Of a DNA stretch of 64,000 bases, positions 10,047 to 21,480 are shown one piece after another. The notes under the pieces were generated by a model. That model had not been told where the DNA came from, did not search any database, and worked only from the letters and a program-made list of their open reading frames with translations. The stretch is from positions 3,968,001 to 4,032,000 of the forward strand of contig NZ_JACBZJ010000001.1 in assembly GCF_013409305.1 (NCBI RefSeq), read 5' to 3'. A program made the translations under genes and the position numbers. The DNA is from Cellulomonas soli. GTDB taxonomy: Bacteria > Actinomycetota > Actinomycetes > Actinomycetales > Cellulomonadaceae. Positions within the stretch are counted from its first letter, which is position 1, and every line of letters begins with the position of its first letter.

Positions 10047-10996
10047 ACCCGGCGGTGCGCCGCGCGGCCGGGTTCGTGCTGCTCGCCGTGACGCTCGCGA
10101 CGGCCTGCACGTTCCTGGGCCGGTGGCAGTGGAACCGCCACGTGACCCGCGACGCCGCGATCGCCACCGCCGAGGCGAACTGGGCTGCCGCACCGGTGCC
10201 CGTCGCCGAGGTCGTCGCCGATCCCACGGCCGCGCTGCCCGACGGTGACGTGTGGCGGTCGGTGACGCTCGTGGGCCGCTACGCCACCGAGGCGACCGTG
10301 CTGCTGCGCAACCGACCCGTCGACGGGAGCCCCGCCTATCACGTGCTCGTCCCGTTCGTCCCCGAGGACCCCGACGGGCAGGACCTCGGCACGGTGCTCG
10401 TCGTGGACCGCGGGTGGGTGCCGACGGGCAGCGACGCGAGCGCCGCCGTCGACGTGCCCGACCCGCCCGCGGGCACCGTGACCGTCACCGTCCGCCTGCG
10501 TCAGCCCGAGCACCCCTCGACCCGGTCGGCCCCGGCCGGGCAGGTGCAGGCCGTCGACGTCGCCCAGGTGCTGGCCGCCGGGGGCGGCGACCTGGCGGAC
10601 CTGACGCCCTACGCCGCGTTCGGCTCGCTCGTCTCGGAGCAGCCCGCCGCGTCGACCGCGTTGGGCGAGCTGCCCGCGCCCAGCACCGACCCGGGCTCGC
10701 ACCTGTCGTACGCGTTCCAGTGGTGGGTGTTCGCCGCCGGTTCGCTGGGCGCGTTCACCTGGATGGGCGTGCGCGAGCTGCGCGACCCGCGACCCGTGCC
10801 CGGCGGTCCGGCACCCAGCCGGACGCCTGCCGCCCCCGCCTCCCGCCGGCGCGGGGGCCGGGCGGAGGACGAGGAGGACGCGCTGGTCGACGCCCAGCTC
10901 GACGCGGGCGCCGCCAGCACCGCTGGCAGCCCGATCGAGGACGCCGGCAGCCCGCTCGAGGACGACGATCAGGCGAGCGAGATCAGGTCCAGGTAG
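10043..10996 (+). CDS. SURF1 family cytochrome oxidase biogenesis protein
   Basis: A 317-residue membrane protein with the SURF1 plan: an N-terminal transmembrane helix (about residues 6-24), the FLGRWQWNRH motif, a large extracytoplasmic domain containing GRYATEATVLLRNRPVDG and VVDRGWVPTG, and a second helix around FQWWVFAAGSLGAFTW. The family helps assemble haem-copper oxidases. The tail is charged and low-complexity. GTG start overlaps the previous stop. Its 3-prime end overlaps the convergent ABC-F gene by 28 bp. ctaA, another oxidase-assembly gene, lies about 16 kb away. Confidence 0.9.
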   Translation: MNPAVRRAAGFVLLAVTLATACTFLGRWQWNRHVTRDAAIATAEANWAAAPVPVAEVVADPTAALPDGDVWRSVTLVGRYATEATVLLRNRPVDGSPAYHVLVPFVPEDPDGQDLGTVLVVDRGWVPTGSDASAAVDVPDPPAGTVTVTVRLRQPEHPSTRSAPAGQVQAVDVAQVLAAGGGDLADLTPYAAFGSLVSEQPAASTALGELPAPSTDPGSHLSYAFQWWVFAAGSLGAFTWMGVRELRDPRPVPGGPAPSRTPAAPASRRRGGRAEDEEDALVDAQLDAGAASTAGSPIEDAGSPLEDDDQASEIRSR

Positions 10997-12567
10997 TCCG
11001 CCGACCACAGGTCCTCGGCACCGTCGGGCAGCAGCAGCACGCGTTCCGGGTTGAGCGCCTCGACGGCCCCCTCGTCGTGGCTGACCAGCACGACCGCCCC
11101 GGCGTAGCCGCGCAGGGCCGCGAGGATCTCCTCGCGGGAGGCCGGGTCCAGGTTGTTGGTCGGCTCGTCGAGCAGCAGCACGTTGGCGCTGGAGACGACC
11201 AGGGCCGCGAGCGCCAGACGGGTCTTCTCACCGCCGGAGAGCACACGTGCCGGCTTGTCGGCGTCGTCCCCGGAGAACAGGAACGAGCCGAGCACCGAGC
11301 GCACCTGCGTATCGGTCAGGTCCGGTGCGGCCGAGCGCAGGTTCTCCACGACCGTGCGCTCGAGGTCCAGCGTCTCGTGCTCCTGGGCGTAGTAGCCGAG
11401 CTTGAGCCCGTGACCGGGGCGGACCTCACCCGTGTCGGACGCCTCGAGGCCGCCGAGGATGCGCAGCAGCGTCGTCTTCCCGGCGCCGTTGAGCCCCAGG
11501 ACCACGACGCGCGAACCGCGGTCGATCGCCAGGTCGACGTCCGTGAACACCTCGGTCGAGCCGTAGGACTTCGACAGGTCGGCCGCCGTGATCGGCGTCT
11601 TGCCGCACGGGGCGGGCTCGGGGAACCGCAGCCGGGCGACCTTGTCGGACATCCGGGTCTCCTCGAGGCCCGAGAGCATCTTCTCGGCCCGACGGGCCAT
11701 GTTCTGCGCGGCGACCGCCTTGGTGGCCTTGGCGCGCATCTTGTCGGCCTGGCTGAGCAGGACCGCTGCCTTCTTCTCCACGTTCGCGCGCTCACGGCGG
11801 CGGCGCTTCTCGTCCGTCTCGCGCTGCAGCAGGTAGGCGTCCCAGCCGAGGTTGTACTGGTCGATGACCGACCGGTTGGCGTCCAGGTGGAAGACCTTGT
11901 TGACCGTGGCGCGCAGCAGGTCGACGTCGTGGGAGATGACCACGAAGCCGCCCGAGTACGTCTTGAGATAGTCGCGCAGCCACGCGATCGAGTCGGCGTC
12001 CAGGTGGTTGGTCGGCTCGTCGAGCAGCAGCGTCTCGACGCCGGAGAACAGGATGCGGGCCAGCTCGACGCGGCGGCGCTGACCACCGGACAGCGTGCCG
12101 ATCGTCTGGCCGAGCACACGCTCGTCGAGCCCCAGGTTCGAGGCGATGCGGTGCGCCTCGCTCTCGGCCGCGTAGCCGCCGGCCGCGGTGAAACGCGCGT
12201 CGAGCCGGGAGTAGCGCGCCATGGCGTCCTCGCGCGTCTCGTCGTCCGCCGAGGCCATCGCGCCCTCGGTCTCGCGCATCCCCCGGACGATCTCGTCGAG
12301 CCCGCGGGCCGAGAGCACCCGGTCCATCGCGAGCGCCCCGAGGTCACCCGTGCGGGGGTCCTGCGGGAGGTAGCCGACCTCGCCGCCGCGGGAGATCGTC
12401 CCGCCGGTCGGCTGGGTCTCGCCCGCAAGGGTGCGGGTGAGGGTCGTCTTGCCGGCACCGTTGCGTCCGACCAGACCGATCCGGTCGCCCGCGGCGATCC
12501 GGAACGTCGTCGGCTCGAGCAGCACACGGGCGCCGACGCGCAGCTCGACGGCCTGGGCAGTGATCAC
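10969..12567 (-). CDS. ABC-F family ATPase (translation factor type)
   Basis: A 532-residue protein with two fused ABC ATPase domains and no membrane segment. Walker A motifs are GRNGAGKTT and GLNGAGKTT, signatures LSGGQRRRVELARIL and LSGGEKTRLALAALV, and both Walker B motifs read LLLDEPTN. The charged inter-domain linker (about residues 235-310, ETDEKRRRRERANVEKK) is the P-site tRNA-interaction motif region of ABC-F proteins. These act on the ribosome rather than in transport. Resistance versus housekeeping roles cannot be told apart here, though the position looks housekeeping. GTG start with a GGAAGGAA ribosome-binding site. Confidence 0.93.
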   Translation of the reverse strand: MITAQAVELRVGARVLLEPTTFRIAAGDRIGLVGRNGAGKTTLTRTLAGETQPTGGTISRGGEVGYLPQDPRTGDLGALAMDRVLSARGLDEIVRGMRETEGAMASADDETREDAMARYSRLDARFTAAGGYAAESEAHRIASNLGLDERVLGQTIGTLSGGQRRRVELARILFSGVETLLLDEPTNHLDADSIAWLRDYLKTYSGGFVVISHDVDLLRATVNKVFHLDANRSVIDQYNLGWDAYLLQRETDEKRRRRERANVEKKAAVLLSQADKMRAKATKAVAAQNMARRAEKMLSGLEETRMSDKVARLRFPEPAPCGKTPITAADLSKSYGSTEVFTDVDLAIDRGSRVVVLGLNGAGKTTLLRILGGLEASDTGEVRPGHGLKLGYYAQEHETLDLERTVVENLRSAAPDLTDTQVRSVLGSFLFSGDDADKPARVLSGGEKTRLALAALVVSSANVLLLDEPTNNLDPASREEILAALRGYAGAVVLVSHDEGAVEALNPERVLLLPDGAEDLWSADYLDLISLA

Positions 12568-12698
12568 GTGATTCCTTCCGGTGGACCCGCACGGTCGCCG
12601 GGTCACGCTCGGCACGGTGCCACGACCCGACCGGGCAGGCACTGCGTTTTTCTCCGAGTTCGCACCGCGCCTGTTGGCCGCGGGCACAAACGACGCCA

Positions 12699-12718
12699 AG
12701 TCTACGACCGGCTAGCGT
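12699..12718. promoter_or_regulatory. Divergent -10 elements of the ABC-F gene and bioY
   Basis: AGTCTA at 12699-12704 reads TAGACT on the minus strand, a likely -10 for the ABC-F gene. TAGCGT at 12713-12718 is a likely + strand -10 for bioY. The -35 regions are weak. Confidence 0.4.
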
Positions 12719-12761
12719 GGCGACCGTCCGACCCCCACGCGCCTCGCCCCCAGGGAGACCC

Positions 12762-13406
12762 ATGTCCGGAGCACCTGAGCAGCCCGCACCCGCCGACGCG
12801 GAGGCCGTCCTGCCCGCACCTGCCGCCCGATCGGCCGTCACCACCGACGTCGCGCTCGTCGCCACCTTCGCCGCGTTCATCGCCGTGTGCGCGATCCTGC
12901 CCGGCATCCCGACGCCGTCCGGTGTGCCCATCACCCTGCAGACGTTCGCCGTGATCCTCGCCGGGCTCGTGCTGGGTGCACGACGCGGCACGCTCGCCGT
13001 GCTGCTGTACCTCGCAGTCGGGCTGGCCGGCCTTCCGGTGTTCGCCGGGGGCACGGGTGGCACCGCGGTGCTGGCCGGGCCGTCCGTGGGCTACCTTCTC
13101 GCGTTCCCGTTCGCGGCCGCCCTGGCCGGCTTCCTGGTCGGGGCCCTGCGCCGCGTGCGGCCGTCCTGGCGGTTCCCGGCCCGCGAGGTCGTCGGACTGT
13201 TCGTCGCCGGGCTGCTCGCCAGCCTGCTGACGATCCACCCGCTCGGCATCGCCGGGCTCATGTGGCGCCTGGACCTGAGCCTGGGCGAGGCGTTCCTCGT
13301 CGACGCCCGCTACCTGCCCGGGGACGTCGCGAAGAACGTGTGCGCCGCGATCGTGGCGGCTGCGGTCTTCCGCGCGTTCCCCGAGCTGGCGCGCAGCCGT
13401 CGTTGA
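12762..13406 (+). CDS. bioY: Biotin ECF transporter S component
   Basis: A 214-residue integral membrane protein, the biotin-binding subunit of an energy-coupling factor importer. After about 28 hydrophilic residues it has roughly six hydrophobic segments. The BioY signatures are ITLQTFAVILAGLVLGARRG and GPSVGYLLAFPFAA, with the conserved GDVAKNV near the C-terminus. The ATG at 12762 follows CAGGGAGACC. bioM and bioN come directly after, giving a dedicated transporter. No biotin synthesis genes lie in the window, consistent with uptake. Confidence 0.94.
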   Translation: MSGAPEQPAPADAEAVLPAPAARSAVTTDVALVATFAAFIAVCAILPGIPTPSGVPITLQTFAVILAGLVLGARRGTLAVLLYLAVGLAGLPVFAGGTGGTAVLAGPSVGYLLAFPFAAALAGFLVGALRRVRPSWRFPAREVVGLFVAGLLASLLTIHPLGIAGLMWRLDLSLGEAFLVDARYLPGDVAKNVCAAIVAAAVFRAFPELARSRR

Positions 13407-13415
13407 GCGCCCCGC

Positions 13416-14147
13416 ATGATCGAGCTCCGTGACGTCCTGGTCACCGCCTACACCCCGGATCCGTCCGGCGGCGGTGACCGGGTCGTCCGGCTGCTCGGCC
13501 CGCTCTCGCTGACGCTCGCCGAGCGGCGTGTGGCGGTCGTCGGCGCGAACGGCTCGGGCAAGTCCACGCTCGCCCGGCTGCTCAACGGCCTCGTGCTGCC
13601 CTCGTCCGGCACGGTCACCGTCGACGGGCTGGACACCGCCACGGACGGCGCCGCGGTGCGCCGACGGGTCGGCTTCGTCTTCACCGACCCCGACGCCCAG
13701 ATCGTCATGCCGACACCCGTCGAGGACGTCGCGCTCTCGTTGCGCCGTCTCCGGCTCGACGACGATGCGCGCGAGTCCCGTGCCCGCGAGGTCCTCGCGC
13801 GGTTCGGTCTGGCCGATCGCGCGCAGGTCCCCGTGCACGCACTGTCCGGAGGGCAGCGCCAGCTGCTCGCGCTGGCCGCGGTGCTGGCCACCGACCCCGA
13901 TGTGCTGGTCTGCGACGAGCCGACCACACTGCTCGACCTGCGCTGGCGCAGGCACGTCGACGACCTGCTCGACGGGCTCGACCAGCAGGTCGTGCTGGTC
14001 ACGCACGACCTGGAGGCAGCGGCCCGCGCCGACCGGCTGCTGGTCGTCGACGACGGCACGATCGTGCACGACGGCGACCCGGCCGACGGGCTCGCGCGCT
14101 ACCGCACGCTGATGTCCACGGACTCCCCCGCCGGTGGCCGTCGATGA
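13416..14147 (+). CDS. bioM: Biotin ECF transporter ATP-binding protein
   Basis: A 243-residue ABC ATPase that powers BioY uptake. Walker A is GANGSGKST, the Q-loop region is GFVFTDPDAQIVMPT, the signature is LSGGQRQLLALAAVL, Walker B is VLVCDEPTTLLD, and the switch His is in LVTHD. The FVFTDPDAQ form is typical of ECF A-components. It starts 9 bp after bioY and ends in an ATGA overlap with bioN. Confidence 0.93.
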   Translation: MIELRDVLVTAYTPDPSGGGDRVVRLLGPLSLTLAERRVAVVGANGSGKSTLARLLNGLVLPSSGTVTVDGLDTATDGAAVRRRVGFVFTDPDAQIVMPTPVEDVALSLRRLRLDDDARESRAREVLARFGLADRAQVPVHALSGGQRQLLALAAVLATDPDVLVCDEPTTLLDLRWRRHVDDLLDGLDQQVVLVTHDLEAAARADRLLVVDDGTIVHDGDPADGLARYRTLMSTDSPAGGRR

Positions 14148-14797
14148 GGTGGCGCCGGAACCGGCCCGCCGGACCGCGCAGAGCCCCCTGGGCCGGGCCG
14201 CTCGGCCTCTACCACCCGGGGAGCTCACCCGTGCACCGGGCGCACCCGGGCCTCAAGCTCGCCCTGCTCACCGCCCTGGGCATCGCCGTCGTCGTGGTGC
14301 GCGGGCCGCTGTCCAGCCTCGTCGCGCTCGGCGTGGTCGTGCTGAGCGCGGTCGTGGCGCGTCTGCCCTGGCACCGCACCGCCCGCGGCGTGCTCCCCGT
14401 CCTCGTCACCGCCGCGCTCGTCGGCGCCTACCAGTGGTGGGCACGGGGACCTGCGGTCGCGACGGAGGTCGTCGTCGACCTGCTCGCGCTCGTGCTCGCC
14501 GCCACCGTCGTGACCGCCACGACCCGCGCGGACGCGCTCCTCGACGTGCTCGCCCGGCTCGCACGGCCGCTGCGGCACGTCGGCCTGCCCCCCGAGACGT
14601 TCGCCCTGTCGGTCGCCCTCGTGCTGCGCGCGATCCCGGTGCTGGTCACCACCACGCTCGAGGCCCGGGACGCCGCCCGCGCGCGTGGGCTCGACCGGTC
14701 GCCGCGCGCCACCCTCGTGCCGGCCGCGGTGCGCATGGTCGCCCACGCCCACGCCACCGGGGACGCGCTCGCCGCCCGAGGGCTCGGCGAGGACTGA
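14144..14797 (+). CDS. bioN: Biotin ECF transporter T component
   Basis: A 217-residue transmembrane coupling protein. It has about four to five hydrophobic segments after the HPGLKLALLTALGIAVVVV region, and two Ala-Arg-Gly coupling motifs near the C-terminus (ARARGLD and AARGLG), which are the ATPase-contacting signature of ECF T-components. The ATG overlaps the bioM stop. Together bioYMN form a complete three-subunit biotin transporter. Confidence 0.92.
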   Translation: MRWRRNRPAGPRRAPWAGPLGLYHPGSSPVHRAHPGLKLALLTALGIAVVVVRGPLSSLVALGVVVLSAVVARLPWHRTARGVLPVLVTAALVGAYQWWARGPAVATEVVVDLLALVLAATVVTATTRADALLDVLARLARPLRHVGLPPETFALSVALVLRAIPVLVTTTLEARDAARARGLDRSPRATLVPAAVRMVAHAHATGDALAARGLGED

Positions 14798-14844
14798 CGC
14801 CACCTCGGCCGATGGAGTTGCTCGAGTCGACCCCACGGTCCAGC

Positions 14845-14872
14845 ACAACCTTTCCTTCCGGTCGTGCGTTCC
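14845..14872 (+). promoter_or_regulatory. ECF-sigma-type promoter before the SigE-family gene
   Basis: ACAACC at 14845-14850 resembles an ECF -35 (AAC core). After a 16-nt spacer comes CGTTCC at 14867-14872, an ECF -10 with CGT core. The GTG start at 14880 is 8 nt downstream. The layout suggests autoregulation and a leaderless mRNA. Confidence 0.45.
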
Positions 14873-14879
14873 TTGGGGC

Positions 14880-15488
14880 GTGAGTACAACGGGGGGCATG
14901 CCGGAGGCTGCAGCAGCGGAACTCGCTGAAGTCCTGCTCGTGGGCGTCGCGCGGGCGCGCACCGATCGTGACGCGGAGTTCACGGATTTCGTCCGTCGGC
15001 ACCAGCACGACCTCCTTCGGACGGCCTGGTTACTGGTCGGTGATCAGCACCGGGCCGAAGAGCTGACTCAGCACGCACTCGTACGCACCTACTCGGCTTG
15101 GTCTCGCGCCCGGACGGGCGACCCTCTGGCCTACGCGCGGCGGGTCTTGGTCAACCTTCGGACCGACTCATGGCGACGCCGCAGGCGAGAGGTGCTGGTG
15201 TCCCCCGACCGCGTGCCGGAGGAGCCGCACGCGGGTGCCACCACGGCGGCGGACCGACTCGCGGATCGCGACTTCATCGTGCGGGCTCTGTCCACCCTCA
15301 CCGCACGACAGCGGCGAGTCCTCGTTCTGCGGCACCTCGTCGGCATGCCGGAGGCCGAGGTCGCCAGAGACCTGGGCGTGAGCGTCGGCACCGTGAAGTC
15401 GACAGCGGCACGCGCACTCGCACAGATTCGCGCCAACTTCCCCATCGACGAGGCGCCACCGTTGAGCGAGCGGAAGGACGCACGATGA
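14880..15488 (+). CDS. SigE-family (ECF-like) RNA polymerase sigma factor
   Basis: A 202-residue sigma factor. Region 2 spans about residues 35-100 (FTDFVRRHQHDLLRTAWLLVGDQHRAEELTQHALVRTY, with AYARRVLVNL). Region 4 spans about 140-190 (LSTLTARQRRVLVLRHL then LGVSVGTVKSTAARAL). This is the actinobacterial SigE-family pattern of short group IV factors. GTG 14880 is preferred because an ECF-like promoter sits exactly upstream. ATG 14898 has a G-run too close to serve as a ribosome-binding site. It overlaps the next gene by ATGA. That downstream membrane protein may be its regulator. Confidence 0.88.
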   Translation: MSTTGGMPEAAAAELAEVLLVGVARARTDRDAEFTDFVRRHQHDLLRTAWLLVGDQHRAEELTQHALVRTYSAWSRARTGDPLAYARRVLVNLRTDSWRRRRREVLVSPDRVPEEPHAGATTAADRLADRDFIVRALSTLTARQRRVLVLRHLVGMPEAEVARDLGVSVGTVKSTAARALAQIRANFPIDEAPPLSERKDAR

Positions 15489-16432
15489 CCGGCACGTCGG
15501 AGCAGGACAAGCTGCTACTCGAGCGTCTCCAGCGGTACTCAGACCGGGCCGAGCCACCCATGGCTCTGGACTCAGCGAGCGTCCTACGTGCAGCACGTCG
15601 ACGCGATGCGCGCCGGAGGACCGCGATCCCGGTCAGCCTCGTGGTCACCGCATCGATCGCAGCGGGACTGCATGTCGCGGCCCCGAGTCTCGTCGAGTCA
15701 CTTCGGAGCGCCGCAGTCGACCAGACGCAGCAGGCAGACTCTGAGCTCACCGACACACCCATCGTGCTCGAACTCGCGCCCGGGGTTCGCACCGTGTCGC
15801 TGCCAGTTGCTCGGCGGCTCGCGGACGGCAGCGTCGCCTACGTTCTCGGTCTCACGGGCGCGAACTGGAGTACGTCCGCGACCGAGATCGCCATCGTCGC
15901 GAACGACGGGGCGAATGCTGAGACCTCTCAGCGGGCACCTTGGCGGGACACCAGCCTTGATGTCGCGCTCCTGCAGGGTGATGTGCTGTCCCAGCGACAG
16001 CACTGGGACACGTGGGCCTCAGAGGCGCCTCTCAGCGCGCGCGAACGGGAGTACTGGTACCCCGCCGATTCGGCTCCGACGGATGCCACGAACGAGCGGA
16101 TCAGACTGGGACAGCCGACGGCGCTCGCCGTTGACGAAGGGTGGGCGATGGCTATCCCCTTCGACGACGGGACGTGGCTGATCATCGGATTCGCCCCCTC
16201 GGGCATCGCCGACGTAGCCGAGGCTCAGGTGATGCTCCGCCAGCCGCTCCTCGACGAGCATGGCGACACGTTGGCAGTGCTGTCACTTCCGACCTTCGAT
16301 GTCGGCAGCGCCGACGGACGCCGGATGTTCGCCGCATCCATCGACCCCGCAGCCGGACTCCCGACACCCGTCGACGGGCCGACGTTCCCGATCGAGCGGA
16401 TTCCGGTCACGTTCTCGGATCCGAGGGGGTAG
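15485..16432 (+). CDS. Single-pass membrane protein co-transcribed with the sigma factor (putative anti-sigma partner)
   Basis: A 315-residue protein with no recognised family. The first 45 residues are cytoplasmic and charged (EQDKLLLERLQRYSDRAEPP, RAARRRDARRR). One hydrophobic segment follows (IPVSLVVTASIAAGLHVAA), and about 245 residues lie outside the membrane. No zinc-binding anti-sigma HxxxCxxC motif is present. Topology and the ATGA overlap with the SigE-family gene suggest a cognate anti-sigma or sensor protein, but this is inference. The exported domain (GWAMAIPFDDGTWLIIGFAP) has no motif I know. Confidence 0.75.
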   Translation: MTGTSEQDKLLLERLQRYSDRAEPPMALDSASVLRAARRRDARRRTAIPVSLVVTASIAAGLHVAAPSLVESLRSAAVDQTQQADSELTDTPIVLELAPGVRTVSLPVARRLADGSVAYVLGLTGANWSTSATEIAIVANDGANAETSQRAPWRDTSLDVALLQGDVLSQRQHWDTWASEAPLSAREREYWYPADSAPTDATNERIRLGQPTALAVDEGWAMAIPFDDGTWLIIGFAPSGIADVAEAQVMLRQPLLDEHGDTLAVLSLPTFDVGSADGRRMFAASIDPAAGLPTPVDGPTFPIERIPVTFSDPRG

Positions 16433-16456
16433 AGACGACGTCGGCGGGTCGGCGGC

Positions 16457-17488
16457 TCAGCCGAGCACCTGTGCGAGCGACCACGTGCCGGCGGCCCGGG
16501 AGACCGAGGTGCGCGCGCCGTTCACCAGCGCCAGGTGCGGGGGCACGTGCCCGCAGTCCACGTCGAGCACGACGGGCACGTCGAGCCCACCGAGCGCATC
16601 GGCCACGGCGTCCCGTTGCGTGAACGAGCCTGACGGCGGTGCCTGCGTGCGCCCGACCAGCACCGCCGAGGCGTGCTCGAACCAGCCGGCCAGTCGCAGG
16701 CCGTGCAGGCTGCGTGCGACGTCGACCGCGGGCACCTCGGCGACCTCGAGGTACACGACCGTGCCGTCCGGCGCGTGCTCCCGGGCGAAGGTCGGCACGT
16801 CGCCGTACCGCGTGCCGACCAGGTGCCGGACGATCTCCAGGCAGCCACCCACGAGCCGGCCGGAGGCCTGCAGGTCCGCACCGTCGTCGTGCAGGAGCGA
16901 CCAGCCGCCCGGGGTGTCGAACGTGTAGCGGTCGACCTGGGGATGTGCCTCGTAGTCGTCCCACCCGTCGCCGCGGACCATGGCCGCAGGACCTTGGCGC
17001 ACGGTGGAACCCGCGCCGGCTGCGAGAACCTCGCGCCAGGACAGCTGCGGCGCGGGCACGGCGTACGGGGTGTCCATGAGGTTCTGTCCGTGCACGGACA
17101 TCGTGCCGGTCAGCAGCGTGAGCGGCAGCAGCAGCGTCGACAGGTCCGAGTAGCCGACGAGCCACGTGGGCTCGGCCCGGGCGATCGCGTCCCAGTCGAC
17201 GAGCGGCAGCAGGTCGATCGCGAGCTCCCCGCCCCACGGCGGGACGACCGCGCGCACCTGCGGGTCCGTGAGCATGGCCGTCAGCTCGGCAGCCCGGGCA
17301 GACGCGGGTGCGCTGACCAGGCCGTCCGCGAACAGGCAGTCGCCCAACCGCACCCGCAGGCCGGCGCCCTCCAGGACCGCCACGGCGTGCTCGAGGCGCG
17401 CCTGCATCCGCGGGGACACCCCCGCCGAAGAGGCCGTGACACCCACCAGGTCGCCGGGTCGCAGCGGGACCGGGCAGCGCAGGAGCAT
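16457..17488 (-). CDS. S66 family peptidase (LD-carboxypeptidase / MccF-like)
   Basis: A 343-residue cytoplasmic serine peptidase of family S66. The nucleophile Ser lies in VGYSDLSTLL near residue 115, preceded by VVPPWGGELAIDLLPL. The Glu and His of the Ser-Glu-His triad appear to be in GGCLEIV and DVDCGHVPPHLAL. The family includes LD-carboxypeptidases that trim murein tetrapeptides and MccF enzymes that degrade microcin C-like peptide-nucleotides. The sequence alone does not separate these roles. The ATG is at 17488. It is divergent from the metallopeptidase gene. Confidence 0.88.
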   Translation of the reverse strand: MLLRCPVPLRPGDLVGVTASSAGVSPRMQARLEHAVAVLEGAGLRVRLGDCLFADGLVSAPASARAAELTAMLTDPQVRAVVPPWGGELAIDLLPLVDWDAIARAEPTWLVGYSDLSTLLLPLTLLTGTMSVHGQNLMDTPYAVPAPQLSWREVLAAGAGSTVRQGPAAMVRGDGWDDYEAHPQVDRYTFDTPGGWSLLHDDGADLQASGRLVGGCLEIVRHLVGTRYGDVPTFAREHAPDGTVVYLEVAEVPAVDVARSLHGLRLAGWFEHASAVLVGRTQAPPSGSFTQRDAVADALGGLDVPVVLDVDCGHVPPHLALVNGARTSVSRAAGTWSLAQVLG

Positions 17489-17555
17489 GTCGGCAGTCTC
17501 GCAGCCGGCCCGGACCGCCGTGGGCGGTTCGTCCCCCGCGCGCTACCGTGCGCGG

Positions 17556-18443
17556 ATGAGCTTCAGCGAGGGCGGCCGGGTCGAGGGCGGACGGGTGCGG
17601 ACCGGACGCGGGCGGCGCACCGCGATCGCCGGGGGCGGTCTGGGTGGCCTCGTCGTGCTGCTCGTCGTGCTGTTCCTCGGCGGCGGGAACCTGGACCCGG
17701 CCGAGCTGCTGGGCGCCGTGGACGGCGGGGCCGGGACCACCACCGACGAGGGAACCATCGGCGACTGCACCGCCGAGCAGGCGAACACCGACCGCGAGTG
17801 CCGGCTGGCGTTCACGGTCGCCGCGCTCGACACCTACTGGGACACGACGTTGCGGGCGCAGGGCGTCGAGCCGGCCCTGCCCGAGGTCCACTCGTTCACC
17901 GACGCGGTCGACACCGCGTGCGGCAGCGCGTCGTCGTCGTCCGGCCCGTTCTACTGCCCGCCCGACCAGACGATCTACCTCGACCTGGGCTTCTTCGACC
18001 TGCTGAGCAGCCAGTACGGCGCCTCGGGCGGACCGCTGGCCGAGATGTACGTCGTCGCGCACGAGTACGGGCACCACGTGCAGCAGCTGACCGGCGTGAT
18101 GGACACCGCCGACCGGGCCGGCACGGGCGCCGACTCCGACTCGGTGCGGGTCGAGCTGCAGGCCGACTGCTACGCGGGCCTGTGGGCGGGTCACGCGGCG
18201 AGCACGGTCCACCCGAAGACCGGGGTGACCTACCTCGACCCGATCACGCCGGACCAGCTCACCCAGGCGCTGTCGGCCGCGCAGGCCGTCGGCGACGACC
18301 ACATCCAGGCGCAGTCCGGCGGTTCGGTCACCCCCGACACGTGGACCCACGGGTCGAGCGAGCAGCGTCAGCGGTGGTTCACCACCGGCTACGAGCAGGG
18401 CACCGTCGCCGCCTGCGACACCTTCGCAGCCGGCACTCTCTGA
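17556..18443 (+). CDS. Neutral zinc metallopeptidase (YpfJ family)
   Basis: A 295-residue membrane-anchored metalloprotease. A basic N-terminus precedes a hydrophobic segment at about residues 26-46. The outer domain carries the zinc motif VVAHEYGHHVQQL, and a downstream ELQADCYAGLWAGHAA that supplies the third ligand. It also contains FYCPPDQTIYLDLGFF, a family hallmark. ATG 17556 is 6 nt after TACCGT (17544-17549), so the mRNA is probably leaderless. The physiological substrate is unknown. Confidence 0.92.
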   Translation: MSFSEGGRVEGGRVRTGRGRRTAIAGGGLGGLVVLLVVLFLGGGNLDPAELLGAVDGGAGTTTDEGTIGDCTAEQANTDRECRLAFTVAALDTYWDTTLRAQGVEPALPEVHSFTDAVDTACGSASSSSGPFYCPPDQTIYLDLGFFDLLSSQYGASGGPLAEMYVVAHEYGHHVQQLTGVMDTADRAGTGADSDSVRVELQADCYAGLWAGHAASTVHPKTGVTYLDPITPDQLTQALSAAQAVGDDHIQAQSGGSVTPDTWTHGSSEQRQRWFTTGYEQGTVAACDTFAAGTL

Positions 18444-18453
18444 CCCGACCGGC

Positions 18454-18788
18454 TCAGATGTTGAACCCCAGCGCCCGCATCTGCTCGCGGCCGTCGGGCG
18501 TGATCTTCTCCGGCCCCCACGGCGGCATCCACACCCAGTTGATGCGGAACCCGTCCACGAGCCCGTCGAGGGCCTGCGCCGACTGGTCCTCGATGACGTC
18601 CGTCAGCGGGCAGGCCGCCGAGGTGAGCGTCATGTCGATGACGGCGGTGTTCGTCTGGTCGATGACGACGCCGTAGACGAGGCCGAGGTCGACGACGTTG
18701 ATCCCCAGCTCGGGGTCGATGACATCGCGCAGGGCCTCCTCGACGTCGGCGACGGTGGTCCCCGCGCTGGTGGTGCTCGGTTCGGTGG

Positions 18789-18792
<4 letters not shown>
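18454..18792 (-). CDS. SUF-associated MIP18/DUF59 family protein (SufT-like)
   Basis: A 112-residue protein of the DUF59/MIP18 family. The core is DVEEALRDVIDPELGINVVDLGLVYGV, followed by MTLTSAACPLTDVIEDQ with the conserved Cys, and the family WMPPWGPEKITPDGREQ end. These proteins act in Fe-S cluster maturation or delivery. The GTG overlaps the sufU stop by four bases (GTGA), making this the last gene of the suf operon. Its first 15 residues are Ser/Thr-rich and variable. Confidence 0.92.
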
Positions 18793-21452
<2,660 letters not shown>

Positions 21453-21480
21453 CGAGATTCTCCTCGGGTGGTTCAGGGCT

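Noticed and set aside
10252..12954. A 900-codon plus-strand frame
   Set aside because: It crosses SURF1, the ABC-F gene in antisense and bioY in wrong frames. No motif was found.
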